DNA of 64,000 nt, taken from assembly GCA_905182975.1 (NCBI GenBank), contig CAJJDM010000024.1, positions 124,001 through 188,000 of the forward strand. The letters run 5' to 3'. The stretch is from Paramecium primaurelia. Its lineage: Eukaryota > Ciliophora > Oligohymenophorea > Peniculida > Parameciidae. Positions 58,298 through 64,000 of the stretch are shown in pieces. The notes under the pieces are model-generated. The model was not told where the DNA came from, searched no databases, and saw nothing but the letters and a program-made list of their open reading frames with translations. Within the stretch, counting starts at the first letter, position 1. Each line of letters opens with the position of its first letter. Both the position numbers and the translations under genes were made by a program.

Positions 58298-59554
58298 TCA
58301 TTTACCCCAACCATTTTATTATTGCTATGGATATTAATAATTAGGTTGATATTAAGGTGGTTATTAATACTATTATTATTAATATGGTTATTATTAATAT
58401 TGATATGGTTATTAATAATTATTGGCTTAAGGAATATTCGGTTATTATTAAATATAAACTTATTATTAATACTGTTATGGTTAATGTCTTTATTAAGGTG
58501 CATTATTATTATCATTGCCTTTAAAACAATCAGAAAGTTTATCAAAGAACTAAAATTAATTAAATTTGATACTGATCTATCTTAATGAACAGGTCTTTAG
58601 TATTATTATTATTATTATTATTATTAAGGTTGATAATATTGTTATTATTACTATTAATCCATATTTGTATTCATTTAATTCATTCTAGGATTTGCTCTTC
58701 CGAGAGAGAGAAATCCAAATAATCTCTTTCCAGATTATAACCAACCTTTTCTACCCTCATTATATTAAGCTTTCCTTTAATCAGTGTATTCCTTTGAGTA
58801 TTTCTTCTTATCCTTTCCAAAATCACACATTCCACATGTTATTACTAAACAACAACATCTAAACTAAAATATTTAAAGAATTATTTACACAGCCTCCACA
58901 ACTACAGCTACCATCATCACAAGAATACAAAATTACTGTTATGATAAATATCAGAAATCCAACTATCAAATACACTATCATGCATATTAAATTGATTGTT
59001 AATGCAGTCATTAAGAATCCATTATTTTCTTGTCTACAAGGGGAATATTCTGGCTAAAAATTATATATATATATTTTAATACTTCATTATTTGCTGCTGA
59101 AAAACATATTATAAGCCATATTACAAAGAAGATTAATGCAAATATGTAAATGCATACAAACCAATCATATAAGATTAAATCTACTGTTTGTTCCCAAAAT
59201 GTTTTTTTACTCTCTACTTAATATTTACCATAATATCCATAATGAAATGTTATATAGAGACAGAACAAAAAGTTAATCAAATTATTGATCCCTTAAATTA
59301 TTAAATAGGTCTTTATGTTTTCTTAGCAATCGAAATCAGAACTTTATATCAATGCCACTATCATTATAATGAAAGGAATTATTGAGACAAAAAAAGTAAT
59401 GAAAGTACAAAATGAGAAAGGTGTAGAAAAACAGTTTGAAATTGCATCGCAACATTCTCCACAACATTCCTTACAATTATATGAAAATATTTACTTCACA
59501 ACATCTACAACAACTACGACAGCAATTATCGCATCCCTTACAAACATAGTACAT
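58298..59554 (-). CDS. Cys-rich multi-pass membrane protein with Pro/Gln/Tyr-rich tail
   Basis: Introns of 25, 29, 25 and 32 nt leave 382 codons. The N-terminus is a dense Cys cluster (MYYVCKGCDNCCRSCCRCCE, then ECCGECCDAIS), probably palmitoylated or metal-binding. Four hydrophobic segments follow (FCTFITFFVSIIPFIIMIVA, NLINFLFCLYITFHYGYYG, VCIYIFALIFFVIWLIICFS, LICMIVYLIVGFLIFIITVI), then another Cys-rich patch (SCDDGSCSCGGC, RCCCLVITCGMC). The last ~110 residues are rich in Gln, Pro and Tyr with PYQQQ, QPYQYQQQ and PNYQYPQQQ units and end NGWGK. Most of these Gln are TAA codons, including the run at about 58595-58625. The tail resembles calcium-regulated PYQ-type tails that self-assemble or bind ESCRT/penta-EF-hand proteins (analogy only). 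Family not recognised. Confidence 0.72.
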
Positions 59555-59806
59555 TCTTAGTTAAGTTAAAACTTATAAAAAATATAGAGTTATTATTAAA
59601 ATCTGTTTAAAGGAAGTTTTGTAAAACATTCTATCATCTCACATTATTCTATATTTAATTTTAATATTTCAATATACCAAATATATATTACTTAGAACTA
59701 TTTTACAAAGAAATTTGAATCGATATTGATATCCTTACATTTTTATATTTATCTTATAGTAATTAAAATAATTTATAGTGCTAAAACTTGAGACTAAGAA
59801 TAATAA

Positions 59807-61069
59807 ATGTTGAACAACTCCAAAAAGTAGAAAAGTAAGTCTAAAAAGTTGTCAAAGTCAAAGGATTTAGAACTGAAATCTAGATGTGAGAGCGCTAATT
59901 TCAAATCTGAATAGGCGGCATGCTAATATGAGTATTAAATATTTACATTTGATAGATAAACTACAATAAAAAAGGTTAAGAATGAAAAGGACATATCCCC
60001 CATTCTTGAGGAAGAAATTCCTTTTGGTTCTTAGATTATATAATAATCTAATTTGTAGGATTATGATAAATTAATATGTGAAGAAGTTGTTAAAGACTTT
60101 AACTCCTTTACATTCAATAATTCATTAGAACATTAAATTAGTTAGGAAGATGAGTAAGAAACTTTATCAGAATTTATGAGAGAATAAGTAAAATACGAAG
60201 AAAATTATAGTTATAAAAAAAATTATCTCAATAATTAGAATGAAATTTAAAGTCATATGGTTCCAATTTTATTTGATTGGCTTATTGAAGTTGCTCATTC
60301 ATTTCATTTCAAAAGAGAAACCTTTTATTTGTCTATAAATTATGTTGAAAGATACTTATTAAGACAACCAAATGTTCTTATATCAAAATTTCAACTTTTA
60401 GGAGTAGCAGCTATCTTTATAGCTCATAAATGTGAAGAAATCTATCCAAAAACATTAAAGGATTTTCATAGATTGATACAAGATTAATATACAATTTAAG
60501 AGATAGAATAAATGGAAGTTTAAATATTAAAATCACTTGATTTTAGAATGTATCCAAATACTCCCATATTTTGGTTAAATTATTATACCAAAATATGGGA
60601 TGAATTCATAATAGATAAAGATCCTTGTATTATGTTTAAGGAAAGAACAAATGAAGCATATTATAGATATAGAGAATTAGTATAGTTATTTGATGTTTGT
60701 TTAATAGATTATTAATATAAACATAATGAAAAGTTAACTATTTTAAGTTTAATATATTTAGTTGTTGCCAAATAGTTATAAATATTTGATGATTATGAAA
60801 CTATGGCTATGTCATAATCAGAAATTTGTGATTTCTTTAATTCAGATGAATAGGAATATAACAAATTATTTAGATAATTTATACTCAAATCAGAGATCTA
60901 TTTAGAATTTGATAGACAAATCTTTTATGAAGATTTAAATGATGTGATCTGTCAATTAGTAAAGTATTTCATTCTTAGATTTGATAATTCATTACCAAGA
61001 GTTTTATTAAATAACCAATAGTTTATAGATGAAGTAATATATCTATGTTATTAAATAGATGTAACATGA
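59807..61069 (+). CDS. Mitotic-type cyclin
   Basis: Single exon, 420 residues. The first ~150 residues are basic then acidic with no clear destruction box seen. The cyclin box begins at about residue 151 with MVPILFDWLIEVAHSFHFKR, the MR-ILVDWL signature, followed by FYLSINYVERYLLRQ and LLGVAAIFIAHKCEEIYPKT. The second fold follows with EIEQMEVQILKSLDFRMYPN. Partner would be a CDK with the PSTAIRE-type helix. It looks closest to A/B-type cyclins by the first box; which one is not decided. The C-terminal 150 residues are helical and Gln/Asp-rich. Confidence 0.88.
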
Positions 61070-61290
61070 AGAATTACTATCATTTTAGACATACAATAAA
61101 AGTACAATAGAAACTATCACAATTATTTAAAAACAAAATTAATGATTTAAGATTTCTTTATTTCAATAGATTACATATATCTGTTTATTTAATATAAAAT
61201 AACTTTTTAATTAAATATCATCTAATTAGCTGTTTTTTTAATCAAATTCAGGATATCAAACTTTTTTTCTATTTATAAAATTAATAAAAC
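61070..61290. other. Short intergenic region
   Basis: About 220 bp between tandem plus-strand genes, AT-rich, no feature recognised. Confidence 0.5.
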
Positions 61291-63662
61291 ATGTAATAAT
61301 AAAATGAGGAAAATGAAATACCCTTTAATGGTGAATTTGAAGATAGTGAAGAAGAATCAGATGAAGTTTCTGAAGAAGATTCAGAAGATGATTGTTTATA
61401 AAATAAAAGAAAGAGAAAAAGAAGATAGTTAGTTAATAATAATAAAAGATTAATAATGAATGTATCAGATACTTAATATGCTGCTGTTAAATTTGTTGGC
61501 AAAATATTAAATAAATTTAAATTACAATACACTCCCTATTAAGAAACATAAGTTTGGGATTTTTGTTGGACTGATAATGCAGTATTACCTGAAACTCTAG
61601 CTAGAATGTAAAGTATTATATATTTAAATTCAAAAATAGGTCATTAAAGAATTAATCATTTTCCTGGAATGTATTGCATAGCCAGAAAGAATTATTTAGG
61701 CAAAAATTTAAATAAAATGGCTAAATAATTTCCATCAGAATTTGATTTTTATCCTAAAACTTGGATGCTACCTTCTGATATTTCAGATCTTAGATAATAT
61801 ATTGGAAAAATAAAATATTTTATAGTAAAACCAGAAGCATCTTGTTAAGGAAGAGGTATTACTGTTAGTTTATATAAAAAGGTATATTTTTGACTAAATA
61901 AATTGAATCAATAGCATCTGAACATTGTGTAGTATAAAGATATTTACATAAACCATTATTAATAGATGGTTTAAAATTTGATTTTCGTATGTATGTTTTA
62001 TTAGCAGGTTGTGATCCATTAAGGTAATAAATTATTTAGTATATAAATAGAATATACTTATTTAAAGAGGGATTAGCAAGGTTTGCTACTTAACCATATT
62101 AATAGCCTAATTAAATGAATGCTGAAGAAATGTGTATGCATTTAACTAATTATGCAATTAATAAAGATAATCCAAATTTTGTTTTCAATACAGATGAAAA
62201 ATAATTAGATATAGGACATAAAAGAAGTTTATCTAGTGTTTTTAAATTGTTATCATAATAAACAAATATTGATGAATTAATGGCTAAAATTAAGGATTTG
62301 ATTATAAAAACATTTTGTTCAGTTTAACCATTTCTTTAATCTAATTATACATAACCTGATAATTATGCTAACAATATGTGTTTTGAGATATTAGGATTTG
62401 ATATCTTAATTGATAATTCATATAAACCATATTTATTAGAAGTAAATCATACACCAAGTTTTACTGCAGATACTCCATTAGATGCTTTAATTAAAAAGAA
62501 TTTAATAAGAGATACTATTACATTAATGAATATAAATTTAAAAGTAAAAAATGAACTTTAGTAATTGTAAAAAGAATAAATGTAAAAAAGAGTTTTTGGT
62601 AAAAAACTTAAACTATCAAATGAAGAAAAGAAATTACTCAAAATTTAAGCATAAATAGAAAGAGAATAATATGAATCTTAACACTTGGGAAATTTTGAAA
62701 AGATTTATCCTTGTGATAAATCTTATGATGAATATTTATAACATGCATAAAAAATATATGAAGAATGGACAGGAGCAAGTAATTTAATATAATATAAATA
62801 TTAGATATTCGTAGAAATATTAAAAAAGATAATTTTACTGAAAGAGACAAATTAACATAGTAAAGATAGATATAGCATTCCATAACTATTTAAGGCTCTG
62901 TTGATTCTAATAATAAATAATAAGTAGATCCTGCTAAATCTTCTAATAGAAAGAGTTTATATAAAAATGTATTAATTAAAAAAGAAAATAAATCAAATTT
63001 TATTAAGTAATATTTAATCATCATAAAATAGTAAAGTATTTTCCAATCCTTAAAAATCAATGACTGAATTACCTTAATAATAACCTTTAGAATAGAAATT
63101 ATAAGATAGAGATGATAATGAAATTGCTTCTGAAGATTTTTAAAGTACTAGTAAATATTAAGACAATATTGAAAGAGCTAAAAGACCTCCATCTTTTTAT
63201 GTTATGAAATCAATCAAATAAAACTAAGAATTGCAATTAGTAGACTTTTTTAACTATAAAAGAATCAGTATTCCTGAAACTTCTCCTTAATCCTAACCAA
63301 ATACTTAATAAGTATTATAAATTTCATAGTAATAATAATATAAATCAGTTACTTAATTGGCTAGAAAATTTTCAATTCGCAAATCAAATAAAAGCAAATT
63401 AAAATCAAGTGAAAGTGATTAAGAAGCCAAAAAAGATCTGATTCAAGCATTTAATCAATATTCTTAGATTCAGTAATAACAATAATAATCATCCTTTTTT
63501 TAATCTTAATAATAAAATTTTTTAAATTAATAACCATTACAAAATGGTTCATTTGTTAAACCAAAAGTATTTAATTTAAAATTGTAACCACCACATTTTA
63601 AAATACCCTCTTTTCCAATATTAATGCAATAATAAAATTACTATAAATTTAGATATGATTGA
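61291..63662 (+). CDS. Tubulin tyrosine ligase-like protein (polyglutamylase type)
   Basis: Introns of 26, 27, 26 and 25 nt leave 756 codons (755 residues). After an acidic N-terminus (EFEDSEEESDEVSEEDSEDD) the TTL domain shows VWDFCWTDNAVL, INHFPGMYCIARKNYLGKNL, FYPKTWMLPSD, YFIVKPEASCQGRGIFLTK (nucleotide and acceptor loop), FDFRMYVLLAGCDPLRIYLF, EEMCMHLTNYAINKDN, FEILGFDILIDNSYKPYLLE and VNHTPSFTADTPLD. These match TTLL6/13-type enzymes that add glutamate chains to tubulin in cilia. The C-terminal ~280 residues are Lys-rich, Ser/Gln-rich and probably bind microtubules. The Gln runs are mostly TAA. Confidence 0.9.
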
Positions 63663-63690
63663 TATTAATTTGTTTATTATTATAATCTAA

Positions 63691-64000
63691 TCAAATACAA
63701 AATTCTTATTTCCATTAAATAAATTATTAGATTTCAGAATCTTATATAGAACTCTTTAAATTTTAAAGTACATCCAAAATACTATCATAAAAATTTACCT
63801 ATTATAATTTTAAAGTTTTACATCATTTGTCATTTATTATTTTAAATTATAAATTTGTATTGCCTTTTTAAATAAATTGTTTAGATCTAACCCTGTAAAT
63901 TTATCAGTTATTTTAGATAATTCAGCTATTTAATCATTTTCCAACTTATATTGTTAATTTTGTATACATTTTTAGTTAATAAATTCTAATCTTTCATTTT
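63691..64000 (-). CDS. AAA+ ATPase, C-terminal part (cut by window edge)
   Basis: Minus strand with the stop at 63691-63693. Two tiny introns (23 nt each) join segments reading AELSKITDKFTGLDLNNLFK, then KAIQIYN, and finally VNFYDSILDVLQNLKSSIQD, then IQQFIQWKQEFCI. The first segment is the lid region of an AAA+ module, where the usual pattern is LA--T-GFTGADLN-L--AA, and the second resembles the C-terminal helix of Vps4/spastin-type meiotic AAA proteins (F--AL--VKPSVS---L--Y--W---F). The ATPase core lies outside the window, so the subfamily is uncertain. Confidence 0.65.

Noticed and set aside
58277..58585. Plus-strand Leu/Ile-rich frame and minus-strand Asn/Ile-rich frame
   Set aside because: Other frames of the Pro/Gln/Tyr tail of the Cys-rich gene; only the minus frame ending NGWGK joins to upstream exons.
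1..64000. CRISPR arrays, insertion sequences, prophage or bacterial genes
   Set aside because: No spaced direct repeats, transposase motifs or phage genes were found; code, introns and gene content are those of a ciliate nucleus.

Overview
This window is macronuclear-type DNA of a ciliate, almost certainly a Paramecium species. It is very AT-rich, and long reading frames open only when TAA and TAG are read as glutamine, with TGA as the sole stop. Nearly every intron needed to join frames is 20-39 nt long, begins GT and ends AG (mostly GTA...TAG). A textbook trichocyst matrix protein gene sits at 6806-7948. Genes are packed closely on both strands, often tens of bases apart. Any translation with the standard code breaks these genes into fragments, so most coordinates here come from re-reading the window with the ciliate code. 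Reading frames that restore after removing tiny introns, together with totals divisible by three, are the main support for gene ends.

Two single-N gaps (267 and 19147) are each flanked by identical sequence of about 1.28 kb. They look like unmerged overlaps of contig ends, so the partial copies at 1-266 and 17872-20422 are probably not real duplications.

Layout, left to right: a RING+PHD protein and an SLC38-type amino-acid transporter (divergent); INO80 remodeller ATPase; a small hypothetical gene and a trichocyst matrix protein; the spliceosomal scaffold PRP8 (7 kb); a large Gln-rich tail-anchored protein with a von Willebrand A-like head; a peroxisomal-type enoyl-CoA isomerase/hydratase; the PP2A A subunit; an unknown gene with an in-frame TGA; a large PAS-domain membrane protein (tiny-macrocyst-like); a coiled-coil protein; two membrane proteins; a 4-TM protein; an outer-dynein-arm docking subunit (ODA1/CCDC114-like); a helical protein of unknown function; a small 2-TM protein; a TMEM63/OSCA-like channel; an AGC kinase with an N-myristoylation motif; an unknown gene; a PP2C phosphatase; an unknown gene; a 7TM-PIP kinase fusion; an ULK-like kinase with EF hands; a divergent trichocyst-type secreted protein; a pseudokinase; fragments and small genes; a RING-CH membrane E3 ligase; a Rab GTPase; a Cys-rich membrane protein with a Pro/Gln/Tyr tail; a cyclin; a tubulin polyglutamylase-type TTLL; and the C-terminus of an AAA+ ATPase cut by the window edge.

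There is no operon logic here. Themes are those expected of a free-living ciliate: splicing and chromatin housekeeping, regulated secretion (trichocysts), cilia (ODA docking, TTLL) and signalling (PP2A, PP2C, AGC and ULK-like kinases, PIP kinase, Rab). No CRISPR array, insertion sequence or prophage was seen.
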